Origin: Limnanthes douglasii subsp. nivea
Lineage: Eukaryota > Streptophyta > Magnoliopsida > Brassicales > Limnanthaceae
Reading direction: 5' to 3'
NCBI GenBank assembly: GCA_036936605.1
Contig: JAUPFV010000003.1
Location: forward strand, 149,638,997-149,702,996
DNA: 64,000 bases
Part shown: piece by piece, positions 10,307-20,486 of the stretch
Layout: each line of letters opens with the position of its first letter
Numbering within the stretch: the first letter of the stretch is position 1
Translations under genes and position numbers: made by a program
Notes under the pieces: model-generated
Seen by the model: the letters and a program-made list of their open reading frames with translations, nothing else
Database searches by the model: none
What the model was told of the DNA's origin: nothing

Positions 10307-12944
10307 GATCAGCCCACAAGGATTTCCTTTTCCTAAAAAGAAACCAAAGTTTAAATGAAAAACAAGCTGAATTTTAGACAAAAGCTTAGCATTCAATCCA
10401 CCCTCATTATAAGGCTTACAAAGCCTATACCAGGCAGGCCAGTGGATTGCATTATCATTATATTTAGATCTCCAAAGAAATTGATTGAAACAATGCTCAA
10501 TTCTACTAATAATGCTGTTAGGGATTAGGCTGTTTTGCATCCAAAAGAAGATAATAGGATAGAGAACGTTCTTTATTAGGGATAACCTTCCCCCAAAAGA
10601 TAGGTTCTTCATATCCCAATCATAAATTTTATTATGAATCTTAGCAATAAGAGGTAGAAAATGCTTCCCTTTGTTATTAGCAGCTTGGTAACTCCCAAAT
10701 AGGTGAAAGTAGCTGTATCAGTATTGAACCCAGTTGTAGATTTAATCCTGGCTGAGTTTGTATAAAAGCAATTAGAAGAGATAATAATCTTTGACTTCTC
10801 TTTATTAATAAGCTGACCAGATTCCTTTTGGTATTTCTCAAGCAGGATACTAAGGCAAGCAATAGAAGCAGGAGAGCTATTAGAAAAGATGATGATATCA
10901 TCTGCAAAAGCCAAACAAGGTAAGATAAAACCAGATTTTAAATAATATCTCAAACTATTGTTACTAATATACAAATTAGAAAGCCCTCTAATTAGAGCTT
11001 CCTCAGCAAGAATGAAAAGACAAGGAGACAGAGGATCTCCTTGTCTTTAACCATTCTTCTGATAGAAGTAACCAATGCTACTACCATTGATCAAAATAGA
11101 GACCATAACATTAGTTATAAGCTTGTTAATAAGAACTAAAAAAACATCAGAGAAACCAAAGGATTTTAAAGTATTAATGAAAAAGGCATGAGACATTCTG
11201 TCAAATGCCTTTGTCATGTCCAATTGAAGGATCATATTGCCTTTAGAAGGCATTCTCTTAATATTGTGAAGCATTTCTTTAGTAATCAGAATGTTATCGT
11301 GGATTATTCTGTTTTTGACAAAAGCACTCTGCCCACTAGAGATAATATTAGGGAGAATTTGAGAGAGTCTCTTCATAATAAGACCAGGGATTAGCCTGTT
11401 AAAAATGGTACATAAACTAATAGGACGAAAGTTATTCCAATTTATAGGATTAGAGCATTTAGGTATAAGACAAATCCAGTGGCAAAAACACCCCTAGGAA
11501 TGCTGCTACCCTTAAGATAAGAATTTAAGGCAGAACAGAGATCATCACTAATAATGTCCCAACAGGACTTAAGAAAATAACAATTAAACCCATCAGTGCC
11601 AGGGGAACTATCATTTTTCATGCCCTTGACAATAGACCACATCTTCTCTTTATTTGTTAGCTTTAGAAGATCCTCATTGTCACTATCCCCAATTAGCTTT
11701 GGAATATTGTGAAGATTGGAATCCTGAGGAATAATAACATTACAACTATAATAATTATCAGATAAAACCTTTTTGAAATAAGACTCAGCTGATTTAGCAA
11801 TGTCATCCTGAGTAGTAAGCCAAGTTCCCTCATCTTTTATACCAGTCACCATGTTCTTCTTCCTCTTCTTAGTAACATAACTATAATATAATTTGGTGCT
11901 GCCATCACTATCATTGAGCCAATTATTATAACATTTTTGACGCCAGTAGCATTCTTCATTTTTTAAAGCAAGAATAAGCAAACTATTAGCCTTAGAAAGA
12001 TTAGCCTTAGAGATATTAGCCTTAGGGATGATTTCACAATTGTCAACCTCTTTAGAAGCTTCTTTGACTTTGTTGAAGATGTTACCAAAAATAGAAGAAT
12101 TCCACTCTTTAAGACACTTTCTCAAGCGCTTAAGCTTGTACCAGAAAAGAACATTAGGATTACCATTACAATTCTTGTCCCAATTCTGTTTTACACAACT
12201 CAAGAAATCAGGGTCATTAGTCCAAACATTTAAGAACTTGAAATAACCTTTATTATAATTAGCACCTCTGTTTTGAATATTAGAGATAGTAATAAGGAGA
12301 GGAGCATGGTCAGAACACGTTCTGACCATGTGACAAACCTGAACATTCCAAGTATGAATAAAGTTTTGATTCACTAAAACCCTGTCTAACCTTTTCCATA
12401 TCTTGTTGTTACTCCAGGTGTACCTTGATCCAATATAACCAGGATCTTCAAGACTACATTGTCTGATAAAATCGTTGAATTCATCAACACTACCATTATC
12501 AAAAGAAGAGCAGCAAAGCTGATCATCAGGGCAAGTAATGGTGTTGAAATCACCAGCAACCATCCAGGGCTTGTCAGCACAAGAGAGCTGCCTTATTTGA
12601 TTCCAAAGCAGTCTCCTCAGTACTCTTTGATTCTTGGCATAAACAGAGGTAAAGAAATAAGTAAAAGTAGTATAATTGATTTCCAAGTAAAAAAATTGCT
12701 CATGATTTAAGATTACAGAAATAGTAACGTCATCAATCCAAAAAATCCAAACTTTATTAGTGATATTAGCAGTATAATTAGGAAAATTAATCCTACTAGC
12801 AATAAGATCAATTTTGTCATACCTAGCCATTGGCTCTTGAATTGCAATCACTTTAACATTGTCATTGTTGATTATGAACTTAATTCTAGACATAGTAGAA
12901 TTATTACTAATCCCACGAGCATTCCAGCTTAAAACCCTTATCAT
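10307..12944 (-). pseudogene. LINE ORF2, 5' part: endonuclease and reverse transcriptase
   Basis: The frame starts at 12944 with MIRVLSWNARGISN, the N-terminus of an AP-type endonuclease. It continues with the catalytic blocks AIQEP, VAGDFNTI and CSDHAPLL. RT follows: SPGTDGFNCYFLKSCW near 11600, SAFVKNRIIHDNILITKEM and LQLDMTKAFDRMSH at 11376-11190, RQGDPLSPCLF near 11035, and the active site LAFADDIIIF near 10895. The original protein would nick target DNA and copy the RNA. Damage: a frame change near 11465, a TAA at 11047-11049 just before RQGDPLSP, and another frame change near 10640. The remaining C-terminal domains are at 14600-16040 on the other strand. Confidence 0.92.
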
Positions 12945-14242
12945 TCAGATAGAGATTTGTTAAAAGATTTCTCTCTTTTACGCAGAGAGTTAATAGTCAA
13001 CTTTTTAACACTTTTGTTTTTCATTGCAGATGTAAATTTCCTATTGATGACAGCATCAAAGTCCTGGTCAGAAAAACTATCCTTGGGAGAGGAATTGTAG
13101 CTGCTTGGATTCATTTGAAGAGAAGGCTCCTGCAGAGCTTTCTGGCTTTGGGAGTTTACATCTTGATCCAAATCCTGAAGAGCTTCAATGATTTCAGGCT
13201 CTTTATTGGAGACAGTATCTATTTTAGGGCTAAATACATTTGTAGACTGGCTTACAACAGAGACCACATCTTTAGCAGTTATAATAGATTTCAATTTTCT
13301 CTTGTAAACTTTAATGAAGGGAACCTTAGGAGATTCAGATTGAATTACCTCTTTTGATGAAACATCATTTTGTAAAGAATCTGAATGAATAGCCTCCTTT
13401 GAAGCATTATCAGATAGTTTACTTTCTTCTTGAATTTTATCATCTTTTTTCAAAACATTCTTTTTATAGTCAGAATCTTTATGTCCCAGATGAAAGCAAG
13501 AGTAACAATAATCAGGAACACGTCTATAATTCACACCCACCCAACACCCTTCATTTTCTCCAAACCCAATCCACAGCTTTCTTTTTAGCACTCTTGAAAC
13601 ATTTATTTTAACTAGAGCGTAGGAGGCATTGGCTTTAACACAATTATACTTAGGCACAGAAGTTCGGTAAACTTTACCTAAAGAAGCAGCAAGATCACCC
13701 ACTATCCAATCATTGTAAAGTTATTCCGCCATGTTTTCAAAACGTACCCAAAGTAAAACAATCAGACTTTCTTTGTTCTTATTGGCGTCAGGATACCACT
13801 TCAGAATTCTCATCTGTTTCCCTTCAACATTCCAGACAGATTTCGACCATAACTTTATAACATCTTCCAGCAAGTTAAACTCTATCAATATTTGTCTTGA
13901 GTCTAAGGTTATGAACGAAAATAGACCCTTAAACTTAAAAGAATCCATAAAAGATTGAAAAGCTGATCTTTTAGGGATCCCTTGGCTAAATTTACCAATT
14001 AGAGTCGATTTCAATTGCTTTAGCAACATATCCTGAGTCTGTTTATCAAACTGTATAACATTGTGGTCAACCGCATGCTTGATAAATTGAGTTTTAGGCA
14101 CAAAGCGATCCTGAACAGAGGATAAAATGTCTACGAACGATTTCTTGATGTTTGGATTTTCTTTACTGTATTCTGGAAGAAGAGTAGGAAACTCTTCGTT
14201 ATTGAGGATATTAAACTCCATGAAGCTACCGAAAATAGCCAA
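12941..14242 (-). pseudogene. LINE ORF1 (DUF4283 and zinc-knuckle type)
   Basis: Reading starts at 14242. Residues ~85-170 form the DUF4283-like domain typical of plant L1 ORF1 (GKFSQGIPKRSAFQSFM through LIVLLWVRFENMAE). After one in-frame TAA near 13723 the frame continues with YNDWIVGDLAASLGKVYRTS and a knuckle CYSCFHLGHKDSDYK, in which the last Cys of CX2CX4HX4C is Tyr. A polar Ser/Lys-rich tail follows. The protein would bind element RNA. Its stop TGA (12943-12941) overlaps the ORF2 start ATG (12944-12942) as ATGA. Apart from the single TAA, the 433-codon frame is open. Confidence 0.9.
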
Positions 14243-14604
14243 TCCGACTACAATTCCGATACTCTGTTTCGAAGTGCGAAACCGAGATCAGTGAATAACC
14301 ATGAGAAGCAAACGACACTTCTCAAGAACCACAAAAGCACGCAGATTAAAAGAACAATACCCAGAACAATCTTCGAACGACAAAGGGAGCTCCAAAAAGA
14401 TCGGAAAACAAGTCAGAAAACTCTGAAGAACAGAGCTTAGCAAACCGGAAAAACAAGGCCTTAAAAGAGGGAAAAATCAGCAAGGAAGAAGCTTGCCACA
14501 CAGAATAAAGGCAGGGGAAACAGCCCAGAGGAGCTAACAGAGAGGGAAGGTCTCCGAAAGAAAGATCAGGATTCTTGGAGCGTTTCCAATTTTCATGTCT
14601 GTTT
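14243..14604 (-). other. LINE 5' UTR (inverted)
   Basis: About 360 bp upstream of ORF1 on the minus strand, ending at the inversion junction with the + strand 3' segment near 14604. It has no recognised coding content. Its far end should be the true 5' end of the element, which implies near full length. Confidence 0.65.
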
Positions 14605-16040
14605 CGGCTCTTCTTCACAAAACTTATTGTAGCAATACTCATCCTACTAACTCTAATTGTAAAGTCAATGATTCTATTAACTGGAAAAGACTTTGCTCTG
14701 TTAAGGATCAGGCTGATCAGTATATTCACTGGAGACTTAGAAATGGCAATATTGACTTTTGGAGAGATTCTTGGCACAACTTGGAGCCTATTGCTAATGA
14801 TTTTGGTTTTAATAATTGGTTACTTCCTGCTAAAGTAAACTCTTTTTGGAAAAATGACAATTGGGATATTTCCACTCTTAATACATTTCTTTCTCATGAT
14901 AAATTAAACCACATTTGCTATGTTAAAATCAATCATGAGCAGGAAGATACCATTGAGTGGAAGATCTCAAATGACAACAATTTTAACACTAAGGATACTT
15001 GGCAAAGAATCAAATCAAGTTATCCTATTCTTTCCATGTTTAAGAAAGTATGACATCACTTTATTCCATCTAAGTTTTCTTTTCTAACGTGGAAGTTACT
15101 AAATTTTTTTGCTCCTATTGATAGCATTCTCTCCAAAAGACATTTGGTTCTGGTGTCTAAATGTCAGTTCTGCTGCAACTGTGAGGATAAAAATCACCTT
15201 TTTATCAGTTACAGCTTTGCCTGGTCTTTATGGAATTATTTTGGCATTATATTCAAGGTTCCTGTGAGACGATTCATGTCTCTTAGTAATATGCTGTATT
15301 GCTGGTTTTGGTCATCTAAGAGTAAATTCCATATTACTCACTTAGTTCCTCAAATTATTCTTTGGGCTATCTGGTCGAATCGAAATCACAGCAAGTTTAA
15401 TGATTCATATGATAATTTCACTACTGTTATTAATAGAATTCAGAAGGTAATCCTAGGTATTGATTCCAAAAATATGCTCAAAGCTAAGCATTGGAATGGT
15501 GTTACTAATGCAGGTGCTTATCTGGGTTGTCTAACTATTGGCAAGGTAAAACCGAAATACCTGGAATGACGCCCTCCGATAGCTGGAAGACTTAAGATCA
15601 ACGTTGACGGAGCGTGTAGCTTTGTTAGTGAAGCCTCTGGTGGTCTGGTTGTCAGAAATACTCTGGGCAACATTGTAGCTGGTGCTGGCTTCATGTTTGG
15701 TAAGATGGATCCCCTTCAAGCTGAGAGCAAGGCTTTGCTCGAAGCTCTTCTCCTTTGCAAGGCCAATGACTGGCAAGCTGTCGATATTGAGTCGGACTGC
15801 TTATCTCTCATAACCTCCATTGCTTCTGGTAAAGCGTTGAATAACCCGATTGCTTCGATATGTCGTAGCTTGATACATTCTTCTATGTCTCTTCGCCACA
15901 TTTCTCGCACCCAAAACGCAGCAGCAGACTGGATTGCGAACTGGGTTTTGGTGGAGCGCTCTGCCAAAAAGTTTACAAATATCGACGTTCCTAATCCTCT
16001 GCCGGCGTTAATAACTCTTGAGAGTCTTGGAGTGGGATAA
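14595..16040 (+). pseudogene. LINE ORF2, 3' part: zf-RVT and RNase H
   Basis: The 3' end of ORF2 in + orientation. It begins within the post-RT region (NWKRLCSVKDQADQYIHWRL, then NIDFWRDSW). The zf-RVT domain follows around 14990-15240, with IPSKFSFLTWKLL and the Cys-containing CQFCCNCEDKNHLF. An RNase H domain fills 15590-15960 with an apparently complete acidic set: INVDGA, QAESKALLEAL, IESDC and NAAADWIA. Such RNase H tails occur in a subset of plant L1 elements. Two TGA stops (15051-15053 and 15567-15569) sit where related proteins have Trp, so each could be one G-to-A change. The frame ends at 16038-16040. Confidence 0.9.
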
Positions 16041-16238
16041 ATTGATCCTGGTTAGTCGTTTAAAGATTCTTGAAGATGTTGTGGTGTCGTAGTAATGGTG
16101 TTGTTGCTGTTCTGTGTTCAGCTTCGTCGATTTGAATCCGTAAGGTTTGAAAGCTCTGTGGGGGCTGATTGTACAAGTTTAGGGTTTTTGAATTTGAGCT
16201 TGGTTTCGATTTGGGATTTGGCTGTTCCCAGATCCTGT

Positions 16239-16443
16239 TAGTTCGATTCTCTGGTGCACTGCATCCATTTCCAGTCCTCTCTCCTCTACATTCAGAAGAG
16301 AGAGGGTACTTTGGGTGAGCGTCGACCATGAAGAAGTCGAAGAAGACCTGGGTCGTCTGATTCTTTGGTGCACTGCACCCAGTTTCAGACCTTTCTCTTC
16401 AAATCTGAAGAGAAAGGGTACTTTAGGTGAGCGTCAACCACGC
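16239..16443 (+). repeat. Duplicated ~115-bp unit with hairpin in the LINE 3' UTR
   Basis: Two diverged copies (16239-16330 and 16354-16443) share TGGTGCACTGCA, a hairpin, then GGGTACTTTRGGTGAGCGTC. Hairpin 1 is 16276-16305 (12-bp stem with one mismatch, 6-nt loop). Hairpin 2 is 16390-16417 (11-bp perfect stem, 6-nt loop). The stems differ by changes that keep pairing. Hairpins in LINE 3' UTRs can serve as recognition sites for the element's reverse transcriptase; that role here is inferred. Confidence 0.7.
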
Positions 16444-16737
16444 AGTATCAAAAGATTTTGTTGAAGAATGAAGTTAATGAAGACTGGTAGTTGGGTGTTT
16501 TGGGGTGGATAGTCTGAAGATGGGAGCTTGGAGTCGAAAGGTTGAAGATGAAGAGGCATTGGCCTTCAGTGTGTTTTGTTCGATTTAGGGTTAGGGTTCG
16601 GGTTGACTCCTTTTGTCAATTTTGACCCTAATTCTTTAGTTTTATTTTGGCTTTATCTTTCATAGGGCCTATAGTTTATAAATCGATACTCTTTGGTCCT
16701 TCAATAATAAAGTGTGTTCTTTTGTTTAAAAAAAAAT

Positions 16738-16753
16738 AAAAAGTTTGGAATGA
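16738..16753. repeat. Right target-site duplication of the LINE
   Basis: Same 16 bases as 10291-10306, directly after the A-rich tail. It lies 468 bp upstream of the PEC-like start codon, so the LINE inserted next to or within that gene's promoter. Confidence 0.9.
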
Positions 16754-17221
16754 TAATATTTTGTCAAAACCGTTTTTTATTGCGTCTCTCTCCATATATT
16801 TTCCGCTGAATGTACAAACCGAACTTAACTGAACAATCCTAACGGAGTTAGGTGGTTTTTTAGCCGCTCCTGACAAAGTTCAATTCTAAAATATCGTAAC
16901 AGAAACCACATTCAACACTCTGGCAGGGAAGCTCTCTCTCCACTGAGCTTTACCACAATACCATTCTTTTTTCTCTCTCTAGACTCTAGATCCATCACTC
17001 CCCACCTCTCTCATGCCGATCCTTTTCTCGATTACGTTTCATTTTCTGTCATTGGAGCTTCGTTCGAGCTAGTTATAAAAAAATACGGAAATGTGTAATT
17101 GTAACTAACGAGTTCCCCCAATCTGGTAAACCCTAGCCGTAGTAGAACTGGATGAGAGAACCAGCGCCGGTGTTCTAGAGATCAAGGCAGTAGTACCACC
17201 GCCGCGGCCGCCGCCGGTAGT
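16754..17221 (+). promoter_or_regulatory. Upstream region and 5' UTR of the PEC-like gene, with a uORF
   Basis: Contains pyrimidine-rich patches (16930-16985, repeated CTCTCT), as in many plant core promoters, and a GC-rich leader (17190-17220). No clear TATA box was found. A short upstream ORF at 17152-17178 (ATG to TAG, 8 codons, MREPAPVF) precedes the main ATG. The reading frame of the main ATG is open upstream to 17156 but has no earlier ATG. Confidence 0.5.
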
Positions 17222-20200
17222 ATGAAGGTGAAAGAGTTCAAATGGCGTAGACATGAGTCTCGAGGTGGCGGGGGGAGGTCAAGGAGCTCAACGGAGGATC
17301 CGGAGCTAGCTGTTGATCTACAGAAGCAGAGGATTGATGCTTCTGTAGAGAAAGAAGTGGAAACACCAACGAGTCAAGTTCCGTTTACTCAGTCGCCGTG
17401 CCTAGCAACTCGGGGGTTGATGCGTTTTCCCGTGTATTATTTGGTATGCTACACTCTCTCTTTTTTATCTTTTTAACGTGTAAGCTCTACGATTCGAAGC
17501 CTTAGTTTGATAAATTGCTTCAGTGATAAGAGATACTTTCTTAATGTACCATTAGTTTTTTAGACTAATATCATTAAGGCAGTCAATATTTAACACGTGC
17601 TCGGAAACACAGTCCACATAAAATTTTATGTTAGGGTCAAAATATTTACTGAAAAACAGGAAATAGTTTCTGATTTACAGGTTTTTCAGGTTTATTAGAT
17701 GTTTTAGGTAACAGGTATTTTTAGTGTTCACAGTGTTTTTCGCTGTCACTGGTATTTTGGATCTAACATCTCATCAGGTTTTTAGTAGTTCTTTTTTTTT
17801 TGTTAGACAAGTCATATTAGTGTCACCCGGGGTTTCTGCAACAGGTCGGGTTCGGATCTAACACATAATAGTCTTTTCGGGTTTGGGCCTGCTTCGTACT
17901 GGTAGTTTTTATTTTACTAAATTCAAAGAGACATGTTACGAACCCGAGCTGTGACGCAAAATTGACGGTCCTAATAGTCTATGATTGGATTTCGTGTAAC
18001 CAGTATTCTTGTTGCTCTGTTGCAGCTTATTTCAACTTGTGTAATTTCTGTATGTATTGTACTCTACCTGAGAAATAAAGTTGCAAGACTAAAGGTATGT
18101 TTCTATGCTCTATAATGTTTTTGTAATGATTAGTCATTTATACTTGTTATGCTTAAATTGTGAAAAAATAAATTTCTTTATATACTTGATATGAAGACAA
18201 ATCAGTAAAGAGAGAAAATCTTTACTACTTGAGTTTTTCACTCTGAGACCCTTTTTCTTGCAGGAAGAGAATTCTAACCTACGTAGATGGTGTAGCAATA
18301 AAAGTGATCTTCAAAATGAACACATTGATTCCTCACAGCTTGGATATGATAATTCAGTTTCTAGTTGTGAAAGCACATACAGCCGAACTGTGGCTTTGTA
18401 TACTGTGATTTTCACACTCATGCTACCATTTTTGTTGTACAAATATCTTGACTTTCTTCCCCAAATACAGAATCTTTATAGAAGGACAGTGATTAAGAAG
18501 GAGGAGGTTTCCTTGAAGAAGAGGATTGCATATACTGTGGATGTATGTTTCTCAGTGTATTCGTATGCAAAGCTGCTCGCTCTTCTCATTGCGACCATTT
18601 TTCTTATTGCATTTGGGGGCCTGGCATTTTATGCGGTAAGTGACACTAGCTTCTCTGAAGCACTTTGGCTATCATGGACTTTTGTGGCTGATGCGGGAAC
18701 TCATGCTGATAGGGTGGGTACTGGGCCGAGAATAGTTTCTATGTTTATAACTTCGGGAGGAATGCTAATATTTGCAATGATGCTCGGCCTTGTCTCAGAT
18801 GCTATCTCAAAAAAGGTAGATTCCTTGAGGAAAGGCAAGAGCGAAGTCATTGAGAAAGACCATATTCTAATTCTCGGATGGAGTGACAAATTGGTAAGTC
18901 TTTTAACTACTTTGTCAATTTGCTGAATTGCTTTGGGAGGTCTTGAAGATTCTGGTATCTCGCCATTTACATGTGTTTGTAATTTGTAGGTACCTTAACC
19001 TGTTTTTTTTTTGTATTTATGCAATTACTTAGTTTAATGGACCTAGTTGTTATGTTATTCTTTCTCAGGACTATTATAGTACGAGAACTTGATGTCTTAC
19101 TCTCTAGATTTTTATTTCTATGCAAAATACGGGTTAGATTTTCTAGGAGTATGAGGGAACACAATGTACATCGAATAACTTGATATAATTGAACTTGGGT
19201 TTCTGGTTCACCAGCTTTTCCCTAACGTCAACTACTATACTTGTATAGTTAATTTAGTGTCTGAAATTACGAAAAGAAATAAATTATCTATAGTTGAATA
19301 GTGATTTCTTTCCTAAATAGAGACATTGATGTTAATGAGTAGTGCCGATCAACACTTTCTTTTTTTTAGAACAGTTAAGCATTTTTTAATATGCGAGCCT
19401 TGCATCGAACGCAACAAATTCTTTGAGAAACAAACGCATAATACTTTTGTTCATGTAGGGTTCACTTCTGAAGCAGCTAGCAATAGCAAATAAAAGTGTT
19501 GGTGGAGGCGTTGTTGTTGTTCTTGCTGAAAGAGATAAAGAAGAAATGGAGATGGATATAGCAAAGCTAGAATTCGATTTTATGGGGACATCAGTTATAT
19601 GCAGGAGTGGAAGTCCTATCATACTTGCTGACTTGACGAAGGTATATCTAGGTTCTCTTCTATCCTGTTTGTGTCTTGTGAGAGAACTGGGAACCGGAAG
19701 CCTAGAAATTCAAAGATTTCCGGTGGACGTCTTCATTCTTCTAGATCGACTTGACTTGTATTACATATTTTATATATATTGTTAGGTCTCGGTATCAAAA
19801 GCTCGCGCAGTCATAGTATTAGCATCTGATGAAAGTGCTGACCAGGTTATTTTCAGATGTATTTGTATGCAATCTCTTTGAATTTTTTATTGTTTCTGTT
19901 GAGTTATTTACCTTTTGCTATTAATATACATAACCAGAGTGACGCTCGTGCGTTAAGGGTTGTGCTCAGCCTCACAGGAGTAAAAGAAGGTTTGAAAGGT
20001 CACGTTGTTGTCGAGATGAGTGACCTTGACAATGAGCCTTTGGTGAAGCTTGTTGGAGGAGATCTGATTGAAACAGTTGTTGCACATGATGTGATAGGGC
20101 GCTTGATGATACAATGTGCTCTGCAGCCCGGACTTGCACAGGTTACTCAAAAAGCCTCTGTTTGACAACTCTATAGTCGCACTATGATCCAAAAGTTTTG

Positions 20201-20432
20201 TATATACCAATAGTAAAAATAAGACACATATTTCTTATGAAAATCTGTATGGAGGTTAAATCTGGGTCCATGGTCTTTCCATTACAGATTCTCCTTGCTC
20301 TTGACAAATTTAAATCAACAAATCTGAAAGAGTTTACCTTCTTCAAGGAGCTATGATATTCCACTTGCTACCTATATGTAATCATAGAAATAGGTGTAGC
20401 AAAGCATTTTGGGTTCATTTAGCCGTAACTCG

Positions 20433-20486
<54 letters not shown>

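Larger units (their letters stand above)
10291..16753 (+). mobile_element. Near-complete L1-type LINE with 5' inversion (twin priming)
   Basis: The same 16-mer AAAAAGTTTGGAATGA occurs at 10291-10306 and 16738-16753, immediately outside the element; the right copy follows an A-rich tail (16728-16740). Inside, the 3' third (14600-16737: end of ORF2, RNase H, 3' UTR, A tail) runs on the + strand. The 5' two thirds (10307 to about 14604: 5' UTR, ORF1, ORF2 endonuclease and RT) run on the minus strand. At the inner breakpoints ORF2 would continue from KSLWAD (minus, about 10307) into LLHKTYCSN (plus, about 14606) with no obvious loss. This is the structure produced when a second primer is used during target-primed reverse transcription. 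Total length is about 6.4 kb. Confidence 0.92.

Noticed and set aside
14346..14777. 143-residue minus-strand frame across the LINE inversion junction
   Set aside because: It spans the junction between 5' UTR and ORF2 tail in a non-native phase. It does not match LINE proteins and is an artefact of the inversion.
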